In this document: positions 51,323 through 63,178 of the stretch, in pieces | Position numbering within the stretch: the stretch's first letter is position 1 | Layout of the letters: every line of letters begins with the position of its first letter | DNA from: Arthrobacter sp. OV608 | Lineage (GTDB): Bacteria; Actinomycetota; Actinomycetes; Actinomycetales; Micrococcaceae | NCBI GenBank assembly: GCA_900110595.1 | Contig: FOEZ01000006.1 | Coordinates: forward strand, 1-64,000 | Reading direction: 5' to 3' | DNA: 64,000 bases | Made by a program: the position numbers and the translations under genes | The notes under the pieces: generated by a model | What the model was told of the DNA's origin: nothing | The model's input: the letters and a program-made list of their open reading frames with translations, nothing else | Database searches by the model: none

Positions 51323-52678
51323 GTGACTACGAACGAACACGAGGCTTCTGGTTTCGTTGGCGGCATTGCGGCCGCCCAGCCGGTGCCCGGCAACCAGAAT
51401 CCCGGAGAAGCTTCCGACGGCGTTGCGACCGTCCCAGAGGAACCCCAGTCACCCGTGAGCAGGAGCTACATTCTTTGGCTGATGCTCGCCAGCTTCGGGG
51501 CATCCATCGCCATGATGGTGCCCCTTTCCTACGGCATCGCCGTGAGGATCAGCGAACTGGCCCCCGGCCACGAAGAGGTGCTGGGTTACATCACCGGCAC
51601 GGCCCAGCTGATTTACCTGGTCATCAGCCCGATGGTGGGTATCTGGAGCGACCGCATGCGGTCCGGTTTTGGCCGCCGCACCCCGTTCATCTTCCTCGGC
51701 ACCGGCATCGGCCTGGCAGGCCTGGTGGTGATGGGACTGGCGCCCGATCTGCTGATCGTAGGCGCCGGATGGGTGCTGGGCATGTCAGGGTGGTCCATTT
51801 CCGGTGGGGCCATCCAGAATTTGATGGCCGACAAGCTGCCGGACCAGCAGCGGGGGCGGGTTTCAGCGCTGACGTCGCTCATGACCCAGATCGCGCCCGT
51901 GCTGGGCATCGGGGTGGCCTACGCGGTCTCGTCAAACACCCTCCTGGTCTTCGTCGTCCCAGGTCTCATCGGCGCCGTGCTCCTGGCCCTGCTTCCGATC
52001 ATCAAGCCCGAGGGCAGCTCCAAGGACCTGGCCGTTACCTCGCAGGTGACTGCAAAATCGGTGATCGCCAGCTACGGCTTCAACGTGCGCAAGTACCCCG
52101 ACTTCGCGTGGAACTGGCTGGGCCGGTTCGTGTTCTTCATGGGGCTGTACTTCAACACCACTTTCGGCACGTTCTTCTATGCACAACGCCTTAACCTCCC
52201 TGTGCGGGAAGTGGCCGGGGTGGTCGCCACGATCGGCATGCTCGGCGTCGTCGCGGCTGCTGCAGGCGCGCTCCTGGGCGGGTTCCTGTCTGACAAACTG
52301 CGGCGCCGCCGCCTGTTCGTGATGATCGCCGCCCTCCTCTTCGTAGGTGGAGCGCTGGCAGAGGCAACGGCGTGGTCCCTGCCCCAGCTGATCATTGGCG
52401 CCGTGCTGATGCAGACGGCCATCGCCGTCTTCGCAACAGTCGACCAGGCCATCATTTTCGCGATTTTGCCGAACCGCAGCGAAACCGGGCGGTACATGGC
52501 GGTAGTGGCCTTCGCGCAGAAGATCCCGAGCGCCGTGGCACCGCTCATCGCTTCCCTGGTTATCACGATCGGCGCCATTGGACCGGAGAAGAACTACACG
52601 CTCCTCTACCTCACCGGCGCCGTCCTGGCCCTGTTTGGCGGCGCAGTGATCGCACTCAAGGTCAAGGCCGTCCGCTAA
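51323..52678 (+). CDS. MFS transporter, glycoside/sugar type
   Basis: 451 aa, GTG start after AAGGAG. Twelve membrane helices; the N-terminal 45 residues are hydrophilic. Loop motif GIWSDRMRSGFGRRTPFIFLGTGIG is that of SLC45-like/GPH-like sugar carriers (D-R-x-G-RR-P). It is the first gene of the operon with alpha-rhamnosidase and GH1 glucosidase genes, which suggests import of an intact rhamnosylated plant glycoside for hydrolysis inside the cell. Confidence 0.88.
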   Translation: MTTNEHEASGFVGGIAAAQPVPGNQNPGEASDGVATVPEEPQSPVSRSYILWLMLASFGASIAMMVPLSYGIAVRISELAPGHEEVLGYITGTAQLIYLVISPMVGIWSDRMRSGFGRRTPFIFLGTGIGLAGLVVMGLAPDLLIVGAGWVLGMSGWSISGGAIQNLMADKLPDQQRGRVSALTSLMTQIAPVLGIGVAYAVSSNTLLVFVVPGLIGAVLLALLPIIKPEGSSKDLAVTSQVTAKSVIASYGFNVRKYPDFAWNWLGRFVFFMGLYFNTTFGTFFYAQRLNLPVREVAGVVATIGMLGVVAAAAGALLGGFLSDKLRRRRLFVMIAALLFVGGALAEATAWSLPQLIIGAVLMQTAIAVFATVDQAIIFAILPNRSETGRYMAVVAFAQKIPSAVAPLIASLVITIGAIGPEKNYTLLYLTGAVLALFGGAVIALKVKAVR

Positions 52679-52706
52679 GAGCCCTCCGAAGGAAGAAGGA
52701 CCACCC

Positions 52707-55364
52707 ATGGGCAGAGCGCCCTACGATCTGGCCGTCGACAGCGGCGGAGACCAGTTCCCAGTTACGGGGCCCGCCCCCAGGCTGTCGTGGAAGATTTCAG
52801 CCGACACCACCGCTTCATATGAAATCGAAGCGACCATCGACGGCGTACTGCAGCCCGCCGCGACAACTGGTCAGCGCCTGTACGTACCCTGGCCGTGGCA
52901 GGCCCTGCGCAGCCGTCAGCGGGTCCAGTGGCGCGTCCGGGCCGGAGCCTCGGGGGACTGGTCTGCTTGGTCCGCTTTCGAAGCCGGGCTCCTGGACGCG
53001 GACTGGACCGCCGCCTGGATTTCCCCGCTGGAACCGGAAGACCCGGGCTACGGCCGCCGTCCCGCCTACCTCCTCACCACCCACTTCGAGCTGCCCGGCG
53101 CAGTGAAGTCAGCCCGGCTCTACGCCACGGCACTCGGCGTCTACACCGCGGCGATCAACGGCGAAAGCGCCGGTACCGCGGAACTGTCCCCCGGATCGAC
53201 GTCGTACGACCACACCCTCTACGCGCAGGCCTTCGACGTGGCTTCCTCGCTGAGGCCGGGACGCAACCGGGTGGACCTTGAACTGTCCGACGGCTGGTAC
53301 CGCGGCCAGGTGGGCGCCTTCCGGCTGCCCGCCGGCTGGGGCACGACGCTGGGAGCACGTGCAGAACTGCACATCGAACTGAGCGACGGAACCCGCCAGG
53401 TCATCCCCACGGACGGCACTTGGACGAGCGCCCCGTCAACGACGACCCGTGCGGACCTGATGGACGGGCAAAGCGTTGACTTCGGGAAGGCGGCCGCTTC
53501 GGAGAAAGTTCTTGTGAACGTGGTGGAGGCGCCGTCCATCGACTGGTCACCTGCTCCACCGGTCCGAGTCATTGACTCCCGTGCCCCCGAAGACATCCAG
53601 GAGGTCAGGCCGGGAGTATGGGTGGCCGATTTCGGCCAGAACGCGTCCGGGTGGATCCGGCTGGCGGACCTGGGACCAGAGGGCACCCGCACGGTCATCG
53701 AGTACGGCGAACACCTTGGTCCGGACGGTGACCTCTCCACCTCGCACCTCGATTCCCACCGGCCGGGAGAGCCGGCAAGAATCTTCTCGCAACGTGATGA
53801 TGTAACAGCCGGACCTGTCCCCGCGGTCTTCGAGCCACGCCACACGGTTCATGGCTTCCAGTACGCCCGCATCAGCCGTTTTGGCGCCGGGCTGGACCCG
53901 TCCGCGCTGACCATGCAGGTGGTCCATACCGACCTTCGTCCCACCGGTGAATTCTCCTGCAGCAATGAGGACCTCAACCGGCTGCACAGCATCGGCGAAT
54001 GGAGCTTCCTGGGGAACGCGGTAGATGTCCCCACCGATTGCCCCACCCGGGAACGGGTGGCCTGGACGGGTGACTACCAGGTGTTCATCTCCACAGCTAC
54101 CAGGCTGCGGGACGTACTCGGATTCAGCCGGAAATGGCTGAGGTCAGTGCGCGACGACCAGCTCGACGATGGACGGATCGCCAACTTTTCCCCCGACGGC
54201 CGCCGCATCAAGAACGACCTCGATGACCAGTTCGCGATGATGACCGGATCCGCCGGCTGGGGAGACGCCATTGTGGCAGTTCCCTGGGCCCTTTACGAGG
54301 AGTACGGCGATGAGGCGGTACTCTCCGAGAACTGGGACGCCATGGACCGGTGGGTCCGGTGGGCCCTCGACAAGGCACGCACCACCCGCCACCACGCCCG
54401 CGCGCAGCTCTCGCCCGAGCCGGAGCCCTTCGAGGAATACCTCTGGGACGGCACCTTCCATTGGGGCGAATGGACCGAGCCGAAAAAGCGCGACGCCGAC
54501 GGGAAGCTGATCGACCCCGTCCAGGACAACCCGATGGCCTGGTTCATGGAAGACAAGGGCGAAGTGGGCACGGCCTACCTCTACCGCTCCACGGCAACAC
54601 TCGCCCGGGCAGCCCACGTTCTGGGACGCGCCGAAGATGCAGCACACTACGCGGACACCGCGGAGTCCATCCGGCTGGCGTGGCAGGCCGCCTACCTTCG
54701 CGCGGACGGCACCACCGTCACGGACAGCCAGGCCAGCTATGTCCGGGCGCTCTCGTTTGGCCTGCTGCCGGACGAAGCCCGCGGGCCTGCCGTAACCCGC
54801 CTCGTGGAGCTGATCCGGAACGAGGACACACATCTGGGAACTGGGTTCCTCTCCACCGGTGACCTGCTGCCCGTTCTCGTTGAGGCCGGCCGGGAGGACG
54901 TGGCGTACGGGCTGCTCCTGCAGCGCAGCGCGCCGTCGTGGCTCTACATGGTGGACAAGGGCGCTACCACCATCTGGGAATCCTGGGAGGGCATTGACGA
55001 GGACGGCAACGCCCACGACTCACTGAACCACTACAGCAAGGGAACTGTCCTCCGGTTCCTCCATGAATACACGCTCGGCCTGCGGCAGGCCTCGGGTTCG
55101 GTGGCCTGGCGGTCCGTCGTCATCGCTCCAACCCCTGGCCCGGACCTGAGTTGGGCGCGCGGGTCGCATGAGACACCCAACGGGACCATCAGGGTCCACT
55201 GGCAGCTCGATGAAGAAGAACTCCGCATCGACGCTGACATCCCGGCCGAAACCACCGCTCGGATCGTCTTCCCCGACGGCACTGAATACACGGCCGGCCC
55301 GGGCAGGTTCCGCGCTGCAAGATCCATCCCCTCCACGAACGACCACCTGACCTACGCAACTTAG
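52707..55364 (+). CDS. Alpha-L-rhamnosidase (GH78)
   Basis: 885 aa with no signal peptide, so cytoplasmic. Domain order is that of GH78: N-terminal beta-sandwiches (LSWKISADTTASYEIEA; DWTAAWISPLEPEDPG; LYATALGVYTAAINGE), the (alpha/alpha)6 barrel with the family-defining DCPTRERVAWTGDYQVF at about residue 444 (general acid in the RER segment), and DWTGDxQ-type metal site. The C-terminal beta-sandwich follows (WRSVVIAPTPGPDLSWARG). It removes terminal alpha-L-rhamnose from flavonoid rutinosides/neohesperidosides and related plant glycosides. Confidence 0.92.
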   Translation: MGRAPYDLAVDSGGDQFPVTGPAPRLSWKISADTTASYEIEATIDGVLQPAATTGQRLYVPWPWQALRSRQRVQWRVRAGASGDWSAWSAFEAGLLDADWTAAWISPLEPEDPGYGRRPAYLLTTHFELPGAVKSARLYATALGVYTAAINGESAGTAELSPGSTSYDHTLYAQAFDVASSLRPGRNRVDLELSDGWYRGQVGAFRLPAGWGTTLGARAELHIELSDGTRQVIPTDGTWTSAPSTTTRADLMDGQSVDFGKAAASEKVLVNVVEAPSIDWSPAPPVRVIDSRAPEDIQEVRPGVWVADFGQNASGWIRLADLGPEGTRTVIEYGEHLGPDGDLSTSHLDSHRPGEPARIFSQRDDVTAGPVPAVFEPRHTVHGFQYARISRFGAGLDPSALTMQVVHTDLRPTGEFSCSNEDLNRLHSIGEWSFLGNAVDVPTDCPTRERVAWTGDYQVFISTATRLRDVLGFSRKWLRSVRDDQLDDGRIANFSPDGRRIKNDLDDQFAMMTGSAGWGDAIVAVPWALYEEYGDEAVLSENWDAMDRWVRWALDKARTTRHHARAQLSPEPEPFEEYLWDGTFHWGEWTEPKKRDADGKLIDPVQDNPMAWFMEDKGEVGTAYLYRSTATLARAAHVLGRAEDAAHYADTAESIRLAWQAAYLRADGTTVTDSQASYVRALSFGLLPDEARGPAVTRLVELIRNEDTHLGTGFLSTGDLLPVLVEAGREDVAYGLLLQRSAPSWLYMVDKGATTIWESWEGIDEDGNAHDSLNHYSKGTVLRFLHEYTLGLRQASGSVAWRSVVIAPTPGPDLSWARGSHETPNGTIRVHWQLDEEELRIDADIPAETTARIVFPDGTEYTAGPGRFRAARSIPSTNDHLTYAT

Positions 55365-55372
55365 AGGACCAA

Positions 55373-56605
55373 ATGACTACTTTCCCCGACGGCTTCCTGT
55401 GGGGCGCCGCAACTGCCGGCCACCAGATTGAAGGCAACAACGTCAACAGCGACTGGTGGGCCCGCGAGCTGACCATGCCCGGCATGGAGCTTTCCGGCGA
55501 CGCCTGCGACAGCTACCACCGCTACCGCGAGGACATCGCCCTCCTCGCAGACGCGGGCCTGACTTCCTACCGGTTCAGCCTCGAGTGGTCCCGGATCGAA
55601 CCGGTTGCCGGGCACTTTTCCACGGCGGAGCTGGCCCACTACCGCCGCATGATCGAGTACTGCTTCGAGCGGAACGTCACGCCCGTGGTCACCCTGCAGC
55701 ACTTCACCACACCCCAGTGGTTTGCGAACGACGGCGGCTGGCTGGCTCCGGATGCGTCCGAAAAGTTCCAGCGCTACGTCACAGCCACCACGGAAATCCT
55801 CGACGGTGTCGAGTGGGTGGTCACCATGAACGAACCCAACATGCAGGCGGCCATCATGACGGCCATGCGCCGCATGCAGCAGAATCAGGGTGCCCAGTGG
55901 CAGAGCCCCACCGTCGAAGCCGAAGGGGAAAAGACGCAGACGCACAGCGACTTCCTCACCTACGCAGACCCCGAAATCGGGCGCACCTTCACGGCCATCC
56001 ACCATGCCGCCCGTGACATTGTCCGCGCACGGACCAACGCCAAGGTCGGATGGACCATCGCCGCCGGAGCCCTCACCCCGGCCCCCGGCGGTGAGGAAAA
56101 GCTCCTCGAAATCCGGTACGGCAAAGAGGACGTCTACTGGGAGGGCAGCCGCGGGGATGACTTCGTCGGCGTGCAGGCCTACTCCAGCCAGGAAGTGGAC
56201 GCCAACGGACTCGTTCCCCACCCGCCGCACCCCGACAACACGCTCGTGGGCACCGCCTACCGCCCAGACGCGCTCAGCATGGCCGTGCGCCACGCCTGGG
56301 AGATCACCGGCGGTGTGCCCGTCCTCATCACGGAAAACGGCATCGCCACCGCGGATGACGAACAACGGATCCGCTACACCACCGAAGCGCTCGTTGGCCT
56401 CCTTGAAACCATGGCTGAGGGCATTGACGTGCGCGGCTACCTGCACTGGTCGCTTCTGGACAACTTCGAGTGGGGACACTGGGAGCCCACCTTCGGCCTG
56501 ATCGCCGTCGACCGGGATACCTTCGTACGGACTCCAAAGCCGAGCCTGGCGTGGCTCGGCGGGGTGGCCCAACACAACGCACTGGACGCCGGGGTACTCT
56601 CGTGA
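55373..56605 (+). CDS. GH1 family beta-glucosidase
   Basis: 410 aa. Retaining beta-glycosidase: acid/base Glu154 in WVVTMNEPNMQ and nucleophile Glu321 in VLITENGIA, with the N-terminal DGFLWGAATAGHQIEG (sugar-binding Gln/His) and C-terminal WSLLDNFEWGHW. It is shorter than the usual 450 aa because the loop after the acid/base is reduced and the 165-195 segment is unusual. It starts 8 bases after the rhamnosidase stop and would cut the glucose left after rhamnose removal. Confidence 0.93.
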   Translation: MTTFPDGFLWGAATAGHQIEGNNVNSDWWARELTMPGMELSGDACDSYHRYREDIALLADAGLTSYRFSLEWSRIEPVAGHFSTAELAHYRRMIEYCFERNVTPVVTLQHFTTPQWFANDGGWLAPDASEKFQRYVTATTEILDGVEWVVTMNEPNMQAAIMTAMRRMQQNQGAQWQSPTVEAEGEKTQTHSDFLTYADPEIGRTFTAIHHAARDIVRARTNAKVGWTIAAGALTPAPGGEEKLLEIRYGKEDVYWEGSRGDDFVGVQAYSSQEVDANGLVPHPPHPDNTLVGTAYRPDALSMAVRHAWEITGGVPVLITENGIATADDEQRIRYTTEALVGLLETMAEGIDVRGYLHWSLLDNFEWGHWEPTFGLIAVDRDTFVRTPKPSLAWLGGVAQHNALDAGVLS

Positions 56606-57420
56606 CCACCGCGTTCGCCGACGTCTCCGCCGCGCCCCTCGCCGAGCTCCTGTCCCTGGTCGGCCGGCAGGCGGTGGTCACGGGCGGAGCCCAGGGGCTC
56701 GGCAAGGCCATCGCGCTCCGGTTGGCGGAGGCAGGCGCCAACATCCTCATCGGTGACCTCAACGCCGACCGGGCGCAAGCCGCGGCAGACGATATAGCTG
56801 CACGTTTTCCGGTGCGGGCACTTGGCGCCGCCATGGACGTTGCGGACTCCGAATCCGTCCGCGCCGCCGCTGCATCCGCGGTCGAGGAGCTCGGCGGAAT
56901 CGACATTTGGGTGAACAACGCGGGCATCTTCCCCAGCGTCCCGGTCCTGGAAACACCGGATGGGACCTGGGAGCAGGTGTTCGCCGTGAATACCCGCGGG
57001 GTCTTCAACGGCTCCCGCGAGGCTGCCCGGCACATGACGGGCGCTGACCGGGGCGGCGTCATCATCAACATCGTCTCCACCGCCGGATTCACCGGGACAG
57101 CTCCCGGACTCTCCGCCTATGTCGGATCCAAGCACGCCGTGCGCGGCATGACGAAGCAGATGGCCCTTGAGTTCGCGCCCCTCGGGATCCGCGTTCTTGG
57201 CGTCGCGCCCACCTTCGTGCCTACTGAAGGCAACATGGCCGCGGCCGCCGCGCATCCGCCCAGCGACTCGGGGGCGGCTATGGCCGTCATGACCAACAGC
57301 CTCATTGGCCGGATGGGCACCCCGGACGACATCGCACGCGTTGTCCTTTTCTGTGCGAGCGATTTATCCACCATCATGACCGGAAGCACCCTCCTCGCCG
57401 ACGCGGGGCAGACCATCTGA
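56602..57420 (+). CDS. Short-chain dehydrogenase/reductase (operon SDR)
   Basis: 272 aa from GTG at 56602, whose first base is part of the GH1 stop overlap (GTGA). Classical SDR: NAD(P) motif VVTGGAQGLGKAIALRL, acidic DLNADR after strand 2 (NAD preference), catalytic Ser in NIVSTAGF, and YVGSKHAV active-site Tyr/Lys. With GH78 and GH1 it may act on L-rhamnose, a released aglycone or another sugar; L-rhamnose 1-dehydrogenase is one possibility but not shown. Confidence 0.87.
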   Translation: MTTAFADVSAAPLAELLSLVGRQAVVTGGAQGLGKAIALRLAEAGANILIGDLNADRAQAAADDIAARFPVRALGAAMDVADSESVRAAAASAVEELGGIDIWVNNAGIFPSVPVLETPDGTWEQVFAVNTRGVFNGSREAARHMTGADRGGVIINIVSTAGFTGTAPGLSAYVGSKHAVRGMTKQMALEFAPLGIRVLGVAPTFVPTEGNMAAAAAHPPSDSGAAMAVMTNSLIGRMGTPDDIARVVLFCASDLSTIMTGSTLLADAGQTI

Positions 57421-57438
57421 GCCTCAGGAGGCGCCGGA

Positions 57439-58161
57439 TCAGGCCAGGCGCTCGCCGGTGATTCCGGCCAGATGGTCCAGGAGCGCGTTCTGGAACCGCT
57501 CGTCGCGGGCGGCGTGGTGCGGCTTCTCCCGGTTCTGATGGAACCAGTAGCCGCCGCTGGTGAGCGCCGCCGGGTCGTCGCTCGTGGCGAGCCATTCCTG
57601 GGTGAGATGTCCGAGCCGGAGATCGTCCGGGGCGCTGGCGCCGCCCATCCGGGTGGGCACCCAGCCTGGATCGACGGCGTTGCTGAGGACGTCGGGCCAT
57701 AAACGGGCGACGGCGGCGGCGAGGGCTGTGAGGTAGAGCTTGCTGTCCGAGTAGGTCACGTTGTCCGTGCCCGGTTCGAGCCTGCTGAGCTCGGCGTGCC
57801 CGCCGCGGTGCATCCCGCTGCTGAGGTAGACCAGCCGCTGCGGGCGTTCGATGAGCACGGTGAGGAGGTACGGAGCGACAACATTCACCGTGAAGATGTC
57901 CGGGCTGTGCAGCACTCCCGCGTTGTGGATGACGGCATCCATGTGACCGATCGCGTTGACCTGACGGGCGAGATCGCGCGTCTGTTCCAGGTCCGAGAGG
58001 TCGCCCACCACGGCTGCGGCCCCGCCGTCCACCAGATCCTGGACGGCACCCAACCGGGCAGTGCTCCGTGCATGGACAACAATCTCATGGCCGTTTTCCA
58101 GGAGAGTCTGGGCGGTAGCCCGTCCAAGCCCGTCTGCGGATCCGGTGATAAAAACACGCAT
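57439..58161 (-). CDS. Short-chain dehydrogenase/reductase
   Basis: 240 aa. N-terminal MRVFITGSADGLGRATAQTLLENGHEIVVHARS with an Arg after the second strand, which favours NADP(H). Ser in LVYLSSGMH and the Tyr/Lys pair in TYSDSKLYL are present. The segment PGWVPTRMGGASAPDD is typical of the family branch close to retinol/WW-domain-like reductases. It is convergent with the glycoside-operon SDR and shares no operon. Substrate unknown. Confidence 0.85.
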   Translation of the reverse strand: MRVFITGSADGLGRATAQTLLENGHEIVVHARSTARLGAVQDLVDGGAAAVVGDLSDLEQTRDLARQVNAIGHMDAVIHNAGVLHSPDIFTVNVVAPYLLTVLIERPQRLVYLSSGMHRGGHAELSRLEPGTDNVTYSDSKLYLTALAAAVARLWPDVLSNAVDPGWVPTRMGGASAPDDLRLGHLTQEWLATSDDPAALTSGGYWFHQNREKPHHAARDERFQNALLDHLAGITGERLA

Positions 58162-58195
58162 CCCTACACCTTATCGGTCGCATTCCCCGAGGGAA

Positions 58196-58225
58196 TCATA
58201 CTTGTATACATCTATACAAGTATGA
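58196..58225. promoter_or_regulatory. Long perfect palindrome, likely GntR/FCD operator
   Basis: TCATACTTGTATA-CATC-TATACAAGTATGA has 13-bp perfect arms and a 4-base centre, just 20 bases before the GntR start. It includes TTGTATACA-type elements found in FadR-subgroup GntR operators. Self-regulation of the GntR/MFS pair is the simple reading. Confidence 0.75.
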
Positions 58226-58244
58226 TGGATGCCGGAGGTCGAAC

Positions 58245-58910
58245 ATGACTGATTTACCTGCACGGAACACCGGGGCACATTTTGTTTATGCGGAACTGAA
58301 ACGGCAGATCCTCAGCCTTGAACTGAAGCCGGGGGAGCGGATCTTTGAGCCTGCAATGGCGGCTTCATTGAAGGTGAGCCGTACGCCGCTGCGTGAGGCC
58401 ATGAGGCGGCTCATCTCGGAGAACCTCCTGGAGCAGCAGCCCACGGGGGCCGTCCTGGTGCCAAACCTGGATGAGGCAGTCATTTCGGAGTTATACGAGG
58501 TCCGGGCGGCCATGGAGTCGTTGATGGCACGGAACGCCTGCATTAAGGCGACGCCTTCTGACATCGAAGCGCTCCGAGGCATCCTGGCACGTAACGCTGC
58601 AGTGGTGGAGTTCGCCGATGACGCCATGCGGCAGGGCATGGCACTGCACAGCAGGCTTGCGGAGATCGCCGGAAATTCCTGGGCCCGCCGTTTCCATGAG
58701 CAGGTGTCAAGCCAGATGGAGCGGTACCGGCACTTCACCAACAGCACCCAGGAACGGCGTGACCAGGCGCTGGCCCAGCACCGGGCCCTCGTTGACGCCG
58801 TGGCCGCGGGCGATCCGGACAACGCTGCGAAGATTGCTTTCGAGCATGTCATGGGCGCCCGGGATGCCGCGGTGCGTGCCATCTCAGGCAGCGGCCTGGG
58901 CATCTCATGA
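58245..58910 (+). CDS. GntR family transcriptional regulator (FadR/FCD subgroup)
   Basis: 221 aa. Winged helix: VYAELKRQILSLELKPGERIFEPAMAASLKVSRTPLREAMRRLISENLLEQ. The C-terminal FCD domain has the metal-site pattern (RAAMESLMARNACIK, MALHSRLAEIAGNSW, HRALVDAVAAGD) with His residues that bind a metal in this subgroup. GGAGGTCGAAC precedes the ATG. The stop overlaps the MFS start (ATGA), so regulator and transporter are translated together. Confidence 0.9.
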   Translation: MTDLPARNTGAHFVYAELKRQILSLELKPGERIFEPAMAASLKVSRTPLREAMRRLISENLLEQQPTGAVLVPNLDEAVISELYEVRAAMESLMARNACIKATPSDIEALRGILARNAAVVEFADDAMRQGMALHSRLAEIAGNSWARRFHEQVSSQMERYRHFTNSTQERRDQALAQHRALVDAVAAGDPDNAAKIAFEHVMGARDAAVRAISGSGLGIS

Positions 58911-60082
58911 TCGGCGAACTTGGACGCCGCACAACAACTTCCCTCCTGGTCCATTCCGCGCTGATCCAGGCCGTGACCTTCCTGGTCCGGCCCGCGGCAA
59001 CATACCGTGCGCTTGAACTGGACGTTCCCGGCTTTGCCCTGGGCCTCCTTGCTGCAAGCTATGCTGTTTTCCCCTTGCTGCTCGCGGTCCCGACAGGCGG
59101 CCTGGTGGACCGCCTGGGTGAGCGCCGGCTGATGGCCATTGGGTCCGCCGTCGTTCTTGCCTGTTCTGCTTTCCTGCTGCTGTGGGGCTCGTCAATCGTC
59201 GCCCTGGTCATCGGAACCGCGCTGCTGGGTGCCGGGCAACTCGCCTGCGTTGTAGGGCAGCAAGCCGTGGTGGCCAACAACGCTCCCCCAACCCGGATGG
59301 ACGCAGCTTTCGGTTACCTGACTTTCGCCGCATCCCTGGGCCAGGCCCTGGGACCCCTGGCGATTTCCCTCGTGGGAGGCGCTTCCATCCGCCCCGACAC
59401 GCAGGCGATCTTCTTCCTGTCGACGTGCATGAGCCTGGCGCTTTTCGTGACCACGTTTGGCGTGGCAGCACATGTCAGCGGCGCGAAGAGGAAGGCAGTT
59501 GCAGGAGACGGCAACACCGGCAACGCACTCTCGCTGCTTCGGACTCCTGGCGTCGCCCGCGCATTGGCCACCAGCGCCACCGTGCTTGCCGTGGTGGACC
59601 TGACCATGGTGTACCTCCCGGCACTCGGATCCGAACGCGGGCTTACTGCGGCAACGGTGGGCGCCATGCTCACTGTCCGGGCAGTGTTCTCCATGGTTTC
59701 CCGGATCCTGCTGGGCCGGGTGTCCCGGAAGCTGGGCCGCATGAGGCTGCTGGTGTTGAGCCTGGCACTGTCCACCGTCGCCTTGGCCGTGGCGGCGATT
59801 CCCATGCCGGCGTGGCTGTTGTTTGTTGTGATGGCCGTTCTCGGGCTGGGCCTGGGCATCGGCCAGCCACTGACCATGTCCTGGCTTTCGGCGCAGGCCC
59901 CCGCTGGGCAGCGTGGACGGGCGTTGGCTCTGAGGCTCGCCGGGAACCGGGTGGGCCAGGTGGTGCTGCCGAGTGCCATCGGGGTGGTCGCGGCAGGACT
60001 CGGTGCAGGGGGTGTTTTCCTTGCGTCAGCCGCGGTGGTGGGCGGGACGATGCTGCTGCTCCGCGGCGTGGAGTTGGACTAG
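58907..60082 (+). CDS. MFS transporter
   Basis: 391 aa with 12 predicted helices. The cytoplasmic loop motif GGLVDRLGERRLMAIG is the MFS motif A (G-x3-D-R-x-G-x-R-R). Ligand is unknown; the branch resembles drug or metabolite exporters such as CynX/Bcr-type. It is coupled to the GntR regulator by a 4-base overlap, so expression probably depends on that regulator's ligand. Confidence 0.87.
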   Translation: MIGELGRRTTTSLLVHSALIQAVTFLVRPAATYRALELDVPGFALGLLAASYAVFPLLLAVPTGGLVDRLGERRLMAIGSAVVLACSAFLLLWGSSIVALVIGTALLGAGQLACVVGQQAVVANNAPPTRMDAAFGYLTFAASLGQALGPLAISLVGGASIRPDTQAIFFLSTCMSLALFVTTFGVAAHVSGAKRKAVAGDGNTGNALSLLRTPGVARALATSATVLAVVDLTMVYLPALGSERGLTAATVGAMLTVRAVFSMVSRILLGRVSRKLGRMRLLVLSLALSTVALAVAAIPMPAWLLFVVMAVLGLGLGIGQPLTMSWLSAQAPAGQRGRALALRLAGNRVGQVVLPSAIGVVAAGLGAGGVFLASAAVVGGTMLLLRGVELD

Positions 60083-60100
60083 GGCGTGCAGCTGGATTAG

Positions 60101-60673
60101 CTACGGCAGCCGGCTCGGCCGGAGCACCGAAGGCACGCCGGCCTGTGCCGGATCCAGCGGAACGGGACTGACCAGAACCGCAGGGCCGCGGTGCAGGGTG
60201 CCGTTGGAGAGTGCCCGGCAGCGGATGCCGCCCCTGCCCCGCATCGCGGCATGGGCCCCCGGCGCAAGCACCTCGTTCATCCAGGCGCATGGGTGGGCAG
60301 GCCGCCCGCCGTGGAGCTCCACTACGGAGCCGCCGGATTCCAGCGCGAAATCCTGCCCCAGCAGTGGAGCCAGGTGCGCGCCCCGCAGGATCACGTTCCG
60401 GCGCGTCGCCAGCGGATCGAACGGCCCCGCCTCCAGCTCCACGGCCATGGCTTCCAGGGCCTCGACGGCGAACAGGGTCACCGCCGCGTCCATGTGCGCG
60501 GCCTTGCCAAAAAACCGGTCGCCCACAATGCCCTTGCCGGCCACCACCTCCGCCGTTTCGGCGTCGAAAGTAGGCACATCTGCCGCGCCGTCCTTGGCCC
60601 GCCCGAAGTAGGCATGCTCCGGTGACACCAGAAGGTGGAGGATTTCGACGTCGTACTTATAGGTCTCCGCCAT
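60101..60673 (-). CDS. MOSC domain protein
   Basis: 190 aa, a single MOSC (molybdenum cofactor sulfurase C-terminal) domain: ILHLLVSPEHAYFGR, TLFAVEALEAMAVEL, FDPLATRRNVILRG and the conserved Cys in GGRPAHPCAWMNEV. No iron-sulfur or sulfurase partner domain is attached. Such small proteins are thought to bind or deliver sulfur-containing molybdenum cofactor or act in amidoxime reduction. It starts just after the UvrA-like gene stop on the same strand. Confidence 0.87.
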   Translation of the reverse strand: MAETYKYDVEILHLLVSPEHAYFGRAKDGAADVPTFDAETAEVVAGKGIVGDRFFGKAAHMDAAVTLFAVEALEAMAVELEAGPFDPLATRRNVILRGAHLAPLLGQDFALESGGSVVELHGGRPAHPCAWMNEVLAPGAHAAMRGRGGIRCRALSNGTLHRGPAVLVSPVPLDPAQAGVPSVLRPSRLP

Positions 60674-60678
60674 GCCGC

Positions 60679-63084
<2,406 letters not shown>

Positions 63085-63118
63085 CGGGTCTCCATCTGTC
63101 GGGCTGCGATATGTCCTG

Positions 63119-63153
63119 CGAGGGGGAGAGCCGTGTCCTCAGCCTCCCCCTCG
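63119..63153. terminator. Hairpin between VOC and UvrA-like genes
   Basis: A 10-bp perfect stem CGAGGGGGAG/CTCCCCCTCG (63119-63128 with 63144-63153) and a 15-base loop lie between the VOC stop and the UvrA-like start. No T run. It may end the AraC-VOC message before the UvrA-like gene. Confidence 0.55.
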
Positions 63154-63178
63154 TGCCGCTGGTTCCTATCCTTCCAGC

